Source of the DNA: Aphanomyces cochlioides
Lineage: Eukaryota; Oomycota; Saprolegniomycetes; Saprolegniales; Verrucalvaceae
DNA: 64,000 bases
Direction: 5' to 3'
NCBI GenBank assembly: GCA_019828595.1
Contig: JAHQRK010000005.1
Span: 3,410,001-3,474,000, forward strand
The notes below the pieces were generated by a model. It did not search any database and had not been told where the DNA came from. It saw nothing but the letters and a program-made list of their open reading frames with translations. Shown here one piece after another: positions 8,746-19,558 of the stretch. The translations under genes were made by a program, and so were the position numbers. Every line of letters starts with the position of its first letter. The first letter of the stretch is position 1.

Positions 8746-10092
8746 CTACCCTGCGACGATGAGCATGCTGTCGTGGGCAATCTCCACGGGGGCATGGAGC
8801 GCCGCTGGAGCGTCTATCAGGTAGAGGCCACTTCGTTCAAGCTCTCGCACGCGGTTGTAGTCTCGCTCGAGGATGTCCTTGTCTTCATGGACCATGAGGA
8901 CGCAGCCTGGTGTTGTGTAGGCGTCGATGGTCGGCGACAGCTTGACGCCAGCTTCTGCGCGGACGCGGCTCTCGACAAACGACGGCATGGTCTCGACTTC
9001 GCGCATGCCGGGCATGCCACAGAGCATGCCAGAGTCGTACGAGACAAAGGTCGTCTTGCAGCCGAAAGCACGCAGCGACGTTGGCATGGCTGGCAGCGCT
9101 CGGAATGCTTTCTCATTGAAATACGCATCGAGCGTCGCGCTGGCGATGGAATAGCCCTGGCAGCGGTTCAAGATGGGAATATCCGTGCCGTCGCGGCCGT
9201 GAAGACGCGCGCCGACTTCAATCAAGCACGGCTGGTTCTCTTCAGGCAGCCACTTGACCTCGGCGTGGCCAGGGCCGTGGCGGATTCCAACGGCGTCGAG
9301 GACCTTCAAAGTGTACTGGACCAAAGCTTTCGTGATCGGACATGCCACAGGACGAAGCCAGACGCCAAAGTAGACAAAGGCGGCGCCGTTGACCGCGCGC
9401 TTGTCGTATTCCCACACTGCGACGACTTTGTGCTGCCCATCGCGACTGACGGTGTCAACGACGTATTCAGTGCCGCCCAGGTATTCTTGCACGAGGCATG
9501 CTGTGTTGACAAGTCCGAGATGGTTTGTCTTGCCGACGATCGCGTGGAAAGCGCGCGAAGCGTCGGCGACCGACGAGCAGAGGAAAACATCATCACTGCC
9601 CGCGCTGTCGACCGGTTTCACGACCACGGACGAGCCATGAGCGGCGATAAATTGCTCAATTTGCTGCCACGACGTTGCTCGGGATTGCTTGACTGCTCGC
9701 AGTCCCGCCGAGCGGATGGCTTCACCCATCACATATTTGTTCCGTCGGGCCGCCGACCCAGCTGCTCCGTTGGATCGGACGTTGAATGCATCGGCCAATA
9801 AGTCCGTGAGGACCACGCCAGGCTCTGCGCCAGCCAAGACACCGGCGATCTCGAAATTTAGAGCGCGGATTGCAGCCACGAGCGGCGCGATGGGAGCGTC
9901 CGCGGGGTGAAACAGCTCTTGGGTATATTGGGCACGGATTGAAGTGGGGACTTTGACGAGCCAGTCGACCATGTTTTCTTCGATGTCGCTGTAGACGGAG
10001 ATGCAGGCAAAGCCGCGTTCCATGGCCATCTGGGCGAGGCACATCCCCGACGAGAAGGGATCAACGACGACGACGGCGCGGCGATGGACCAT
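8746..10092 (-). CDS. ATP-grasp ligase family protein
   Basis: A 448-residue intronless frame. The start at 10092 (MVHRRAVVVVDPFSSG) puts the N-terminal alpha/beta fold first. An N-terminal nucleotide/substrate fold (about 1-110) is followed by the ATP-grasp domain: lysine in VVVKPVDSAGSDDV, an acidic lid region (QEYLGGTEYVVDTV), HAEVKWL, and the metal-binding Glu in LIEVGARLHGRDG. Such enzymes join a carboxylate to an amine or thiol through an acyl-phosphate; this subgroup resembles bacterial L-amino-acid/dipeptide ligases and carnosine-synthase-like proteins. Substrate cannot be read from sequence. Lack of introns beside intron-rich neighbours, together with the bacterial-like family, fits possible horizontal acquisition, which is an inference. 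A perfect 14-bp palindrome lies 65 bp upstream. Confidence 0.88.
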   Translation of the reverse strand: MVHRRAVVVVDPFSSGMCLAQMAMERGFACISVYSDIEENMVDWLVKVPTSIRAQYTQELFHPADAPIAPLVAAIRALNFEIAGVLAGAEPGVVLTDLLADAFNVRSNGAAGSAARRNKYVMGEAIRSAGLRAVKQSRATSWQQIEQFIAAHGSSVVVKPVDSAGSDDVFLCSSVADASRAFHAIVGKTNHLGLVNTACLVQEYLGGTEYVVDTVSRDGQHKVVAVWEYDKRAVNGAAFVYFGVWLRPVACPITKALVQYTLKVLDAVGIRHGPGHAEVKWLPEENQPCLIEVGARLHGRDGTDIPILNRCQGYSIASATLDAYFNEKAFRALPAMPTSLRAFGCKTTFVSYDSGMLCGMPGMREVETMPSFVESRVRAEAGVKLSPTIDAYTTPGCVLMVHEDKDILERDYNRVRELERSGLYLIDAPAALHAPVEIAHDSMLIVAG

Positions 10093-10156
10093 CTTGGGCT
10101 CAAATGTGGTTTTGAGGATTTGCCCTCGAAAAGTCGACCGATTTGTGTCGGGACGG

Positions 10157-10170
10157 CTTATCCGGATAAG
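10157..10170. promoter_or_regulatory. Palindrome CTTATCCGGATAAG upstream of the ATP-grasp gene
   Basis: This perfect 14-bp palindrome begins 65 bp upstream of the ATP-grasp ATG. The same core occurs upstream of RPB6 (28713-28722) and as two split sites upstream of the second MATE gene (41629-41650), at similar distances. That suggests a binding site for a dimeric factor. Confidence 0.45.
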
Positions 10171-12663
10171 TGTCGCCTGGATGAAATATGAACAGCCAAT
10201 CAAAAAATTCCAAAAAGTTCGACCAGTCGATTCAAGAATCTCTCACCTCTCACGTTCCTCTCCTATAAAACAGTAGAAAGACGAACGCTTGCACGCGTCA
10301 AGACAAGCTGGAAATTCGTTAAATAAATTGTAGATGCCAGGAGAGTTTATAGGGTGTAAGGGATAGCGTGAGTGTGAAGATAGAAATTGATGAGGGTTTT
10401 AGTAATGGGTGTGGGTGAGATGTTATGTATGCTTGAACCATGTGACGATTAGAGAGCACTCCAAGTGACAGGTGAATTGTTTGCGACTGGCGACCGCGTT
10501 GGCTTGTGTACAATCGAGCGACAGCGCCCAGCGTGTGTCTCACGTTTGAGACTGAAATGGATGCGTTGTGGCGTCACCTTTTATTGAAACATGAAAATAG
10601 CCTGCGAGATTCAAATAGATGCCTCTAACAATAACATTCTATTTCGAGGAGGGAGATGTCATTTTTAGCTAATTTAGGCTATTTTTGGAATTTTATTTGG
10701 ATTTTTATATCGAAAATAAGCAAAAAATGCCTATTTTCAATATGATTTGTAACAAGTCCACAAGATCCGGATAACCGGCCTCTCGCCATCGTGTACGGTA
10801 CATGGTCATGGAACAAACGTCAAACGTTGGAGGAAAAGATGTGCTTTTCGTGGCGACAGCACTTTGGGTCCAATCCAATGACAACAGTTGCTACCACGTC
10901 GTTGAAGTGCACCGAACGCTAAAGTTTTGGAAGTTGACCAGTTGTACAAGTCGCTGGCCTTTCTGACGTCTCCGGATTTTATCCGGATACAAATGACACA
11001 CCAAAAATTGCATCGACCCAACGACAGTGTTTGAAGCGTTCTCCCCTGTGCATGATGCGTTGCCCACCGAGAGACAACTGAGCAAGTCGTCAAGGTAGAG
11101 AGCATGACGAGCTACTGTGCGCTACACGATCACTCTGCATAGACCAGACTGGATGGGTATTTCTATGCCAATGGTGGTGGGTTTTGTCGCAAATGTGATT
11201 GAGGTGTGGCAGCTGAGACGTGTGAAATTTGTCCTGTCCAAGTGTTTGGTGAATTCCTCGCCTTCCATCCGCCATCGTACGTGAATCTGAAAAAATATTT
11301 GAACGTAATCAACTTATCCCGACCAAGTTGATCGCGGCTGGCTGGTTCCGACACCTTTGTCGTCGCGTGGCTTGTCTCTCGCGCAGCGGGCGATTACGCG
11401 TTTGTCGTGGCCACGAGTATTAAGACCCTGTTCGGTGATGAGATCAACTAGGAAAGTGTACTCCAGAGGAGGTCGGCTTGCCATGCACGTGCGAACACAC
11501 TCAGGAAGAAGAAGGGAAGATTCAACGGAATGATGAAATCATTCATCGTGGTGGTGGGCCATCGATTCGCGAAATATCACAGCTTTGAAATACCATGCTG
11601 CAACTAAAGCCGCATTTTTTAATTGACCTTGTCCTGCTCAAGAAGATTTTTGCCGTGCCTACGTTCCAAGTGTTTGACGAATACTACCACGAAACTTGCG
11701 AAATTGTCACGTCGGTTGTCGAATGCGTCAGCTTTTTCTTTGGCCACACCTGAGTCCAAGTTGCGAATGGCCGTCCGTCTGTGCGTGCTCTGTTTGTACA
11801 GTTTAAGTTAATCCCATGAATGCAAGTTGTTTCAGACATTCCCCGACTTAGACAAATATTTCCAACACAATTCCCATTTCGTGGAATATGAGATCGCTGG
11901 CTGCACATCTGTAGCTTCATGATATGCGTGCCGCCGGCGCAATGACCATCGTTAGCTGAAACTGCCAGTGTACGTGGTTTACACAACCCGCTCACGCTGT
12001 ACGTCGAGGAAAATCAGCCATTCTCAAATTTACTCTCTTGACCATGGCATCTATCCAACCAGTCTTCCTCAAATCGAGCGATAAACTTTGGCCATCGTGA
12101 AGCCGATCCTGTGTGGATTCCTGTTGCACCACACCCACGCTATTCTCGCTCCGGAAGCTCCATGTCCTCCTCGGCAAACGATACGCCCCCGACTTCACCC
12201 AACGCTTTTAACAACTTTATGGCCTACAGTCCTCGCTCCATGGACCACGACCACGCTGCGTAAAGTTTGCTGGAGATTGCTGGGCAGTATTTATTAGAGG
12301 AGGTTCATGACGCCAAGAATATTCTAAGGAACATATAAACAGCTTTGATTGGTCAAAATTTGAAATAGAGATCATTGATTGGCTTAAATTGAGAAAGTAC
12401 ATTTCCTTCGACGTCGAGGCAGTGGCTGCTCGTAATGCTTTCTTCATTTGTCAAGGAGTGATATCATCGCCACCAAAGGATGACACTACAGCGCTGCTTT
12501 AGCTAATATTCTTGCATTAGAATGGAGGAACTTTCTATCAACGAGTCGTAGGAATGGCCATCGTCATTCAATATGTGATCTAAGCTTTGATGATATCATG
12601 GGCGCTTATGCCTCAGAGCCCAGCGGCATTCATTTGCATTTCAATTTCATCCCTGAGTGGAGC
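10171..12663. other. Gene-poor region
   Basis: About 2.5 kb with only short open frames on both strands and no recognisable domain. It is AT-rich near 10600-10760 and has another TATCCGGATA site at 10980-10989. A 32-codon stretch at about 11350-11450 (AGDYAFVVATS) faintly recalls the MARVEL-like proteins at 45-49 kb, but too weakly to annotate. I see no RNA gene. Confidence 0.5.
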
Positions 12664-12886
12664 ATGCCGACTTTCAAGCATCTCTTTGATACGTTTACGG
12701 ACGCCCCCGAAGAGTCCAAGCATCTACTCTGACGAAGACATGGACGATTTCATGCTCCATCGCGAAGTGCGCAGACCAGGTGCTAGCAAGAAGGACGAAG
12801 CTTCACTTTTTCAACAAGATGCAACCGACGACTTTATGTTTTACCGTGGAAATGGAAACCGAGCTCAAGGGGCGGAACAAGCTTAA
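12664..12886 (+). pseudogene. Frameshifted member of the DDFLFYRG small-protein family
   Basis: The frame from ATG 12664 (MPTFKHLFDTFTDAPEES) stops at a TGA after 22 codons. A second frame takes over near 12705 and encodes the family signature: DEDMDDFMLHRE, then KKDEASLFQQDATDDFMFYR, ending GAEQA and the stop at 12884-12886. The members at 60935, 61585 and 62826 have the same order of motifs in one frame, so this copy has lost frame by one base. A 24-bp GT-AG is too short to be a credible intron. It lies 48 kb from the main array. Confidence 0.7.
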
Positions 12887-14746
12887 GTGATAAGTCGTGG
12901 AGGCGTAGTGCCTCAAAGTTTAAATGTGAATGCGTCAATAAAGCCACTCAACCTTACCAATTGAATCATTGGGCAAACCTCCTTTCAAGACGTCGCATTG
13001 ATGTCCCCATGGTTAGAGCTCTTGAAAAGCCCCAAGACTGAGTCATCAAAGCGTCAAAGCCAAGGAAAGTGGGATGTGGTGTTTAAAATTGACAGACCCA
13101 AAGTCGCAAGAGCTCAACGCGCGATGACTAACTCGATCCATCATCTCCTTGGCCGGGTCAATATAAACTCAATAAAGAAGTCAATTGAAGATGAAAACAT
13201 TGGCACCTTGCACTTCTGGTCCAGACAGTCCATTCAACATTCCTTCGAATTCTTCCATGGTTACTTCACAGTGGTGGAAAGCATCGAGGGGACTTCAACA
13301 AAAAATATCATATTTTAGGTAAGGTGCAACTTTGAATCAAAATATCCAGTTCTGACGTACCTGTGACAGAGTATATGTAGTTAAATATAAATATTCGAAT
13401 GTTATTCATATTTGAAGGTTCAAACGATGGTCCCAAGTCCTTCTTAACCACTTAAGCGGTCACAAGGCACATGAATATCGTTGTTTATCGGATAAATGCA
13501 TTATTAGTCTTTTTAATTCATGGATATGGAATTGAATAAACGTATTTTATTGCATATTCGTTCTCTCAATTATCGTCCATCATTTGCAAAATCAAAATAA
13601 TCGAATATGAGAGACTTCGATCATCCAACTAATTTTTCTTAACCCTCTTGAAAAATTATGTAATCAGTTTTGTCAAATAATTTTAATTAGACAGGTAATA
13701 GAATATAAGGATGAAAAATGAATATCACCTCGAATACAATTCATCGTTTCTTGTAATCATGTGGTTTTAAAGGATTGTATTCATACTTCGTTATCACCAG
13801 AAAAAACTGCATATAGGAAAACTGTTTTTATTTGTTCCAGAGTGTAATTTATTGGGTCAAAACATAAAAAGTCCCCTCGATGCTTTCCACCACTGTCAAT
13901 ATCAAAATGTTGTTTGGACATGACGATGCACCCGCCATAGACACCACTCTTTTGCTATTCCGTCTTCAGCAATATATTCAAAACATTCATCCTTTTGTAT
14001 AGCTCGTGGAGTGCGCACCTGTCGCCAAATGTATTTGCTTGTCGTTCTCATGACATTTTCACGATCTTGCACCAAGTCAAGCCCACGTTATTGATGGTCA
14101 TGGGTACACACATACCGGTAGTCTCCGTACAGTCACGGTGCTCGATGTCTCAACGTCGCTGGTTTGTGAAACCAATGGCGGCCACAGTAATTGGCGGCCC
14201 ACGCTTCCCGACCGTATTCAGGGGACTATCGTAGCACGAGACGCTTGCTTCATCTCGGTGGCAAGCGGGAAATCTCATGGAGAAAGAAATGCACGGCCAT
14301 TGCACATTGCACCCGTCAATGGACAATACTGCATATATTCTAACTACAATCAATAAAAAATGCCATATTATTCACGTTCAAGGCCATATTGCAAATTGTT
14401 TATACAAATACTCATAATATTTTATCTATATTTTTTAATTTGATTTCCTACATTGAAATAGCAATAGCATTGTACGGGTGACGTAATGTTACCATTCCGA
14501 TATAACAGGGGCAGTAATCGACGGGGCGCCCGCATGTTCCGTCATTCGATGGCCTGATTGGCTCGATTTTGAAAAAATAGATCTCACTGGGAAGCGATAA
14601 TACGATTGTTTTGAGCTTTCTATCGGTTGAATGTTTATTGCGACACCGAAATGAATACAAATGAGGCAATAAAGTGGTTGTCATGTAATACGCGGAGTGA
14701 CACGAAGTGCAAGTGGCATTTCGATATTCTCACAGTCGAGCGCAAG
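12887..14746. other. AT-rich intergenic region with a MITE-like element
   Basis: No gene is supported. The middle is occupied by the inverted-repeat element at 13268-13896. The remainder holds short open frames without recognisable features. Confidence 0.5.
13268..13896. mobile_element. MITE-like element with 28-bp perfect terminal inverted repeats
   Basis: The 28 bases at 13268-13295 (starting ACAGTGGTGGAAAGCATC) are exactly repeated in reverse complement at 13869-13896. The 570 bp between are AT-rich and noncoding. Size, perfect inverted ends and lack of coding capacity fit a non-autonomous DNA transposon. No target-site duplication is obvious and the superfamily is unknown. Confidence 0.65.
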
Positions 14747-15079
14747 ATGAACCAGATAAAGAACATTGTGGACGACTGCATGACAGAGATGTGGAAGGCG
14801 CTGGATCCGCACAACTCTGGCGTCTTGGACAAGAACACGGCGCGATACTTTGTGAACGTCTTGACAGTCGCGATTGAAGCCCAAGGCGGACAAGTCGAAC
14901 CGTTTGACTTTGACAACGATTTTGACGACTTTGATGCCGATCAAGATGGAAAAGTCAACCAACGAGAGATGCGATCGTTTGTCGAGCAAGTCATGGGCGT
15001 TCCTCTGATATTCTACTTTCGTCACGGTGGAGGTACTGCAGATCCGTTGTCGCAACTCCAATGCGTGGAATCGCTCTAA
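14747..15079 (+). CDS. Small EF-hand calcium-binding protein
   Basis: A 110-residue protein from ATG 14747 (MNQIKNIVDDCMTEMWKALD). Two EF-hand units are visible. The first loop (DPHNSGVLDKNT) has Thr instead of the usual position-12 acid and is probably weak. The second (DADQDGKVNQRE) has Asp 1, 3 and 5, Gly 6, Asn 9 and Glu 12, a canonical calcium site, and follows an FD-rich linker. Calmodulin-like sensors of this type change shape on binding calcium; partners are unknown. The C-terminal 25 residues match nothing. The in-frame extension upstream was not used because it has no family similarity. Confidence 0.75.
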   Translation: MNQIKNIVDDCMTEMWKALDPHNSGVLDKNTARYFVNVLTVAIEAQGGQVEPFDFDNDFDDFDADQDGKVNQREMRSFVEQVMGVPLIFYFRHGGGTADPLSQLQCVESL

Positions 15080-15822
15080 ATTATCTCTAATATAATATTC
15101 CAGTTCTCGACACAATACGTACTGTCCACGACGCTCTCGACACACGCGCAGCATTTCCATGACACTTGCATGTGATGGCATTGAATACGTCTTGCTGCAG
15201 ACCTGTCTTTCTATCAAATCGAGCGAATCATTCGAGCGGCACGGCGGCAAATGCGTCGCGACGCTGCTACAGAGAATCCGCCTCTATTGGACGCTTTTCG
15301 GTTCTGAGAGTTTCTGCGCGTGGCTTGCATTGCGTGGATCTCGTCGTGACGTGGCACATTCACATGTCTCTTCCTAGACACACCCAAGAGGCGCTGGAGA
15401 CGCCCCAAGAGGAATGTCTCGGCAGCGGCATTCACGCTTTGTCCGATAGGAAGTTTCAACGTTGCAGTTGGCCAACTTCAACCCGACCAAGTACAATCAC
15501 GCTCTAAACTTTTATGATATCATATTATTGGTCGCATAAATTGAAATATAATATTTCAAATATAACTTATAAAATCTTTAATTTTGTCTATAATAATGTT
15601 TTAATTACCATGAGATACTTGACAAGTTCAATGGCTTTTAATGCCGTCGTGGACTTTGTGTGAAAGCGATAAGGTATATTTAATATGGATTTTTGTATAA
15701 AAATATGAGTAGTGTACTGGAGCAATCCAATCGATCAGGAGACCAAGCCAACCTACGCGTACGCTGCGAAGTAATTTCTCCGTGTATGCTCGACGCCGCT
15801 GCTCACAAACCAATCTGCCACG
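15080..15822. other. Intergenic between two EF-hand genes
   Basis: Overlapping short frames on both strands at 15160-15510 show no recognisable family. AT-rich after 15510. No RNA gene seen. Confidence 0.45.
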
Positions 15823-16050
15823 ATGACCTCAAGCCAAGCAGCAACAGCGCCAGATCAACGAACGATCGATGAGCTATGGAACTCGTTTGACCGCGACAAT
15901 ACAGGCAAAATTGATTCATCCAGCGCAGATGCAATTATTCGCGCGATGAAGGAAGCCATGATCCGCGACGGCGTTGAGAACAGCGGCGCGAAATCTCTCA
16001 TCATTACGGTCCTCGTCCACATCTACGCACGGATATTCAACGACATCTAG
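15823..16050 (+). CDS. Short EF-hand protein, probably truncated paralogue
   Basis: A 75-residue protein (MTSSQAATAPDQRTIDELWN) with one EF-hand-like loop, DRDNTGKIDSSS, lacking the position-12 Glu. It aligns in layout with the first, degenerate EF-hand of the gene at 14747 (DELWNSFDRDN against EMWKALDPHN) but stops before a second EF-hand. It may be a truncated tandem duplicate, or have a further exon I cannot identify before the convergent nucleoporin gene that ends at 16074. Confidence 0.5.
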   Translation: MTSSQAATAPDQRTIDELWNSFDRDNTGKIDSSSADAIIRAMKEAMIRDGVENSGAKSLIITVLVHIYARIFNDI

Positions 16051-16073
16051 ACGTGTTTGACTAATTTATCCAT

Positions 16074-18198
16074 TTACTCCTTGGGAATACTGTTGTCGAT
16101 CTCCTTCTTCAAGTCGGCGACGCGAGCGGGAGCCATGGCGAAGAGATAGTTGGCCAACTTGCCATCGTTCATGAGTGGCATGACAAGGCTTTTGGGGTTG
16201 GCTTGGACCTTCATGCCTGCATACAAGGCAGCATTGACCATGATCTTACCAATGGAGTTGCGAACCAAGATGCTACAGAGAGATGAGCTCATGGAGCAGT
16301 AGGAAGAGCGCACCGTGTCGCTTTGGTCGTCTTGTTTTGGAGCAATTTGAACGCATGCGAACCCAAGTTGGCCCATTCCTTCTCTGCCGACTTAAACTGC
16401 CGCAATCGGACGGCTTCCTCCTCAAAGAGCACGGTTTCGTTCGATTCCGAGTCACTCTACAGTCACCGCGACATGAGCATAGTGGCGCATTTCACAGCTT
16501 ACCTTGATAATGACGGTGGCTTCTTCGCGTCCAATGTTTTCATCGTCTTCATCATCGTCCCCGCCTTGCCCGGCTGCTCCAGCTGGAGTTGCCGCTGATG
16601 CAGTCGCCGCGGGTTTGGGCAAATTGAAGCTGAAGCCACCGGCAGCAGGAGCCGCTGGGGCAGGAGCTTTCGCACCAAACGCAATGCCAGACGATGTAGT
16701 CGATGATGTGGCTGCCTCCCCAAGTGCTGGTGCTTTTGGTGGTTGGCCGAACGAAAAGCCAGAGGACGACGTCGATGTTGATGGATTGCCAAATGAAAAT
16801 CCGCTCGACGACGAAGCTGCGGCAGGCTTGTCGCCAAAGGAGAACCCGGTGGAAGGCGTCGACGATGCTGCTGGCTTGTCGCCAAACGAAAAACTACTGG
16901 ATGACGTCGATGTGGAAGCAGGCTTGTCGCCAAATGAAAATCCAGTCGACGACGCGCTGGAGGCTGGCTTGTCGCCGAAGGAGAACCCGTTAGACGACGT
17001 GGTGGATGCAGGCTTGTCACCAAAGGAGAATCCAGTGGACGAGGACGCTGGTTTGGCTGCATCAGAGGACGACGAAGGAGTTGCAGTGGTTGACGTGGTC
17101 GTTGTAGTGCCAAAGGTAAAACCACTCAGTTTGGTTTCGCTTGACTTGGAGCCAAAGGTGAAGGATGGTACACTGCTCGCCTTCGTCGTTTCTTTCTCCA
17201 CGGAGGCTGGTGGTTTGGCAGCTGATCCGCTGCCATTTGAGGTCGATTCCTTTGGAGTTGTGGACGTTGTGGTGGGAACACCGAAGGAAAACGGTGCTGC
17301 CGAACTCTTGGTAGAATTCGCTGAAGAAGTGGGTTTCTTGCCGTAGAGGACATCTAAGTCCTCCTCTAGCGCTTCCACATGCTGAATGTATTCCTAGACT
17401 AGTGTTTCAGACCTCACAACAGAGCATGATCTTACTTGAATAGATTTCGTCCAGAGCGACATAGGATTTTCAACGACTTGCTGCTGCACGAACGCGAAAA
17501 ACTCCTTATTCAAGAGTTCCATGCAAGTCGAGAGAGCCTCCTCACGGCTGGACAGGTTTGCAACCTTGCTTTCGATCCATGAAAACGTCAGCGATTTGCC
17601 GGAAGCAGTCGAGACACTTGATGGTGCAGCAAAAGTTGATACAGTCGGCTTTGGCACGACGGGAGTAGGCTTTGGTGACGGCACAGGCAGAGTTGACTGA
17701 GTTGAAGACGCAGGCGCGGATGGTGCCAATCCTTTGAAAGCTGCAAATGGATTAGCGCTCTCCGTCGTTTTAGCTGTTGTGGAAGATGTTGGTGCCGATG
17801 GAACGAGGCCCTTAAATGCTGCAAATGGGTTGGCAGATGTGGTGGTAGGCGCTGGAGCCGGGGCCAACGCAGCAAATGGGTTTGACGATGTGGTTGTTGA
17901 AGACGCCGCAGGTTTGCTAAGTGACGCAAATGCATTTGCCTACGGTCAGCAGATGAGTCTCAATTCCTTGAAATCCCATTGATCAACGTACAGTGGGCGG
18001 AGCTGGGACCGATGAGGTTGCACTGGACTTGCTGGCCGAGCTACGTTTGGCACCCTTTGCAACCACAATTCGACGCTTCGCTATGACTTCATCTGTGGCT
18101 CGCGCAGGTCCTCCAAAGCCTTGCGACGAATCATCGTCCTCCATAGCTTCGTATTCCTCTCGGCGGAGCTGAGCGTTGTCATTTCGTCGCTTCGACAT
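16074..18198 (-). CDS. NUP50: Nup50/Nup2-type nucleoporin with FG repeats and Ran-binding domain
   Basis: Five exons (18198-17992, 17939-17436, 17393-16503, 16456-16314, 16272-16074) with 41-52-bp GT-AG introns give 647 residues. The N-terminus (MSKRRNDNAQLRREEYEAME, then a KRR-rich stretch) resembles the importin-alpha-binding start of Nup50. ANPFAAFKG repeats follow, a helical segment, then a long FG region with at least six FSFGDKPA units and more FSFG/FTFG motifs. The C-terminus is a Ran-binding domain (EEATVIIK ... ILVRNSIGKIMVN). Nup50 acts at the nuclear basket, helping release import cargo and recycle importin-alpha with Ran. The FG units are near-identical and fall within one exon, suggesting recent repeat expansion. 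Confidence 0.92.
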
Positions 18199-18546
18199 GA
18201 TCGCGAGCACTTGTTTGGTCGTGAAGATGTGTGGTCTTTGAAATAAAATTACTTTTAAAACCTTTTAAAATAATTAAAAAAAAGTTTAAAATATTTTAAA
18301 TACTCAATTCTTATTTAAAATTAGCTCCAAATCTATCGCTTTGAAAGATTTGCATTTTCAAAATTCAGACACACGGCATGGACACACGGGCGGCGCGGCA
18401 GTATGCATCGTTGTTCGCCGCCGAACACACCCAAGACGGTAACGTTATGCATGAAGATAGTTGTCGAATTTTAGGACACTTTGCATGAAGTGTGAAATCC
18501 GCCTGGAGTGGCGTATACAAGCATATATGATCATGTAGAGCAGAAT
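18199..18546. other. Short intergenic region
   Basis: AT-rich DNA upstream of the nucleoporin gene and downstream of the cytidylyltransferase gene, both on the minus strand. No gene is seen. Confidence 0.5.
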
Positions 18547-19558
18547 CTAACAGAGACCTTCGCGAGCCATGTCTTTGAGCGACTCTTGGAGGATCTTTCG
18601 GCGCTTGCGCAGAGACGTACGAAGCGCACCTTCCTTGGAAAAGAGGTTAAGGAAAGAATGCTGCACGTCTTCAGCTTTGCCAAGCAAGTTGTGCATGGCC
18701 GTGTCAATGTCGTGCTTGACCTTGTCCATGGCTATGTCGATTTGGATCGCCTTCTCCTTGAGGAATGGCACTTTCATCTCCTTGCCGGAATAGCCGCGCT
18801 TCAGATTACGTCGGATGAACGTATCGTACTCGCTAATGATGCGAATGATCAAGTCGCTCGTCGAAATGCCTTCTGTCCGTTGGGTTTCATGGAATTTCCC
18901 AATGGCTTTGATGTGGCCATAGACATCATCTACAATCTCGTAAGTCATTCAAGGGGCTAAACGAGCATACCAGAATCACCGGCAGTGCCGCTCGTGTCTG
19001 TGTATGGAATGGCATCGTGGCAGACAAAGTCAATGTTGTGTTCTTCGAGGAATTCGTCCGTCAAGACCCATGGCGATCCTTCAATCACTTCGTCGACCCA
19101 TTTGCAGTGACGCACCGATTCGAAGCGTTCAGCTTCCGTCATGACGGTTTGGCCCTTCAAGCGGTGGGTCACTTCGTCGTTGCACACACCAACCTAGACA
19201 AACCGTTCATCCAACATGGTCTGAACGAACTCGAGGTACCAAGAGGTAGACATTTGGGTACGCTTGCTTGCATTGCTGAAGAGCACGAGCGTGTCCAAAA
19301 TGGAATAAGTCAAAGATGCCGTCGGCAAAGAGACGCAAGGGTCGTCCTGTCAACGTGCCCGGGTCTCCTTCTTTCAACTCTCGGCCTTGAATGATGATGG
19401 GCTCGATCTTCTTGTCGCTTTCCTCGACCTTCGCGTCTTCTTCGACGTGCTCTTCGTCATCATCACGTTTTCGCTTCTCCTAAGCATCTTTAAGACGAGA
19501 CCGTCGAGATTTCCATTACGGCTTTGGCCGCCGCCGCTGCTGTCGACTTCTTGGCCAT
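18547..19558 (-). CDS. PCYT1: Choline-phosphate cytidylyltransferase
   Basis: Four exons (19558-19520, 19479-19240, 19193-18971, 18929-18547) with 40-46-bp introns join in frame to 294 residues. The enzyme makes CDP-choline from CTP and phosphocholine, the rate-setting step of the Kennedy pathway for phosphatidylcholine. A short Ala/Lys and acidic N-terminus precedes the catalytic domain. That domain has the HxGH motif (FDLFHFGHA), the choline-specific region ([27 protein letters not shown]) and the [11 protein letters not shown] signature. A basic helical tail ([10 protein letters not shown]) may serve membrane association, shorter than the animal regulatory domain. Two CCAAT-type motifs lie within about 90 bp upstream. 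Confidence 0.94.

Noticed and set aside
8740..9801. 353-codon plus-strand frame
   Set aside because: Antisense shadow of the ATP-grasp gene, whose frame carries all the catalytic motifs.
11350..11450. AGDYAFVVATS fragment similar to the SAGDYAFLVSF core of MARVEL-like proteins
   Set aside because: Only about ten residues match and no neighbouring helix is visible; it could be chance.
12702..12727. 24-bp intron restoring the DDFLFYRG copy
   Set aside because: Other introns in the window are 39-70 bp; a 24-bp intron is not credible, so a frameshift is the simpler reading.
16504..17346. 280-codon plus-strand frame with LSPKENP repeats
   Set aside because: Antisense of the FG-repeat region of the nucleoporin; the repeats are the mirror of FSFGDKPA.
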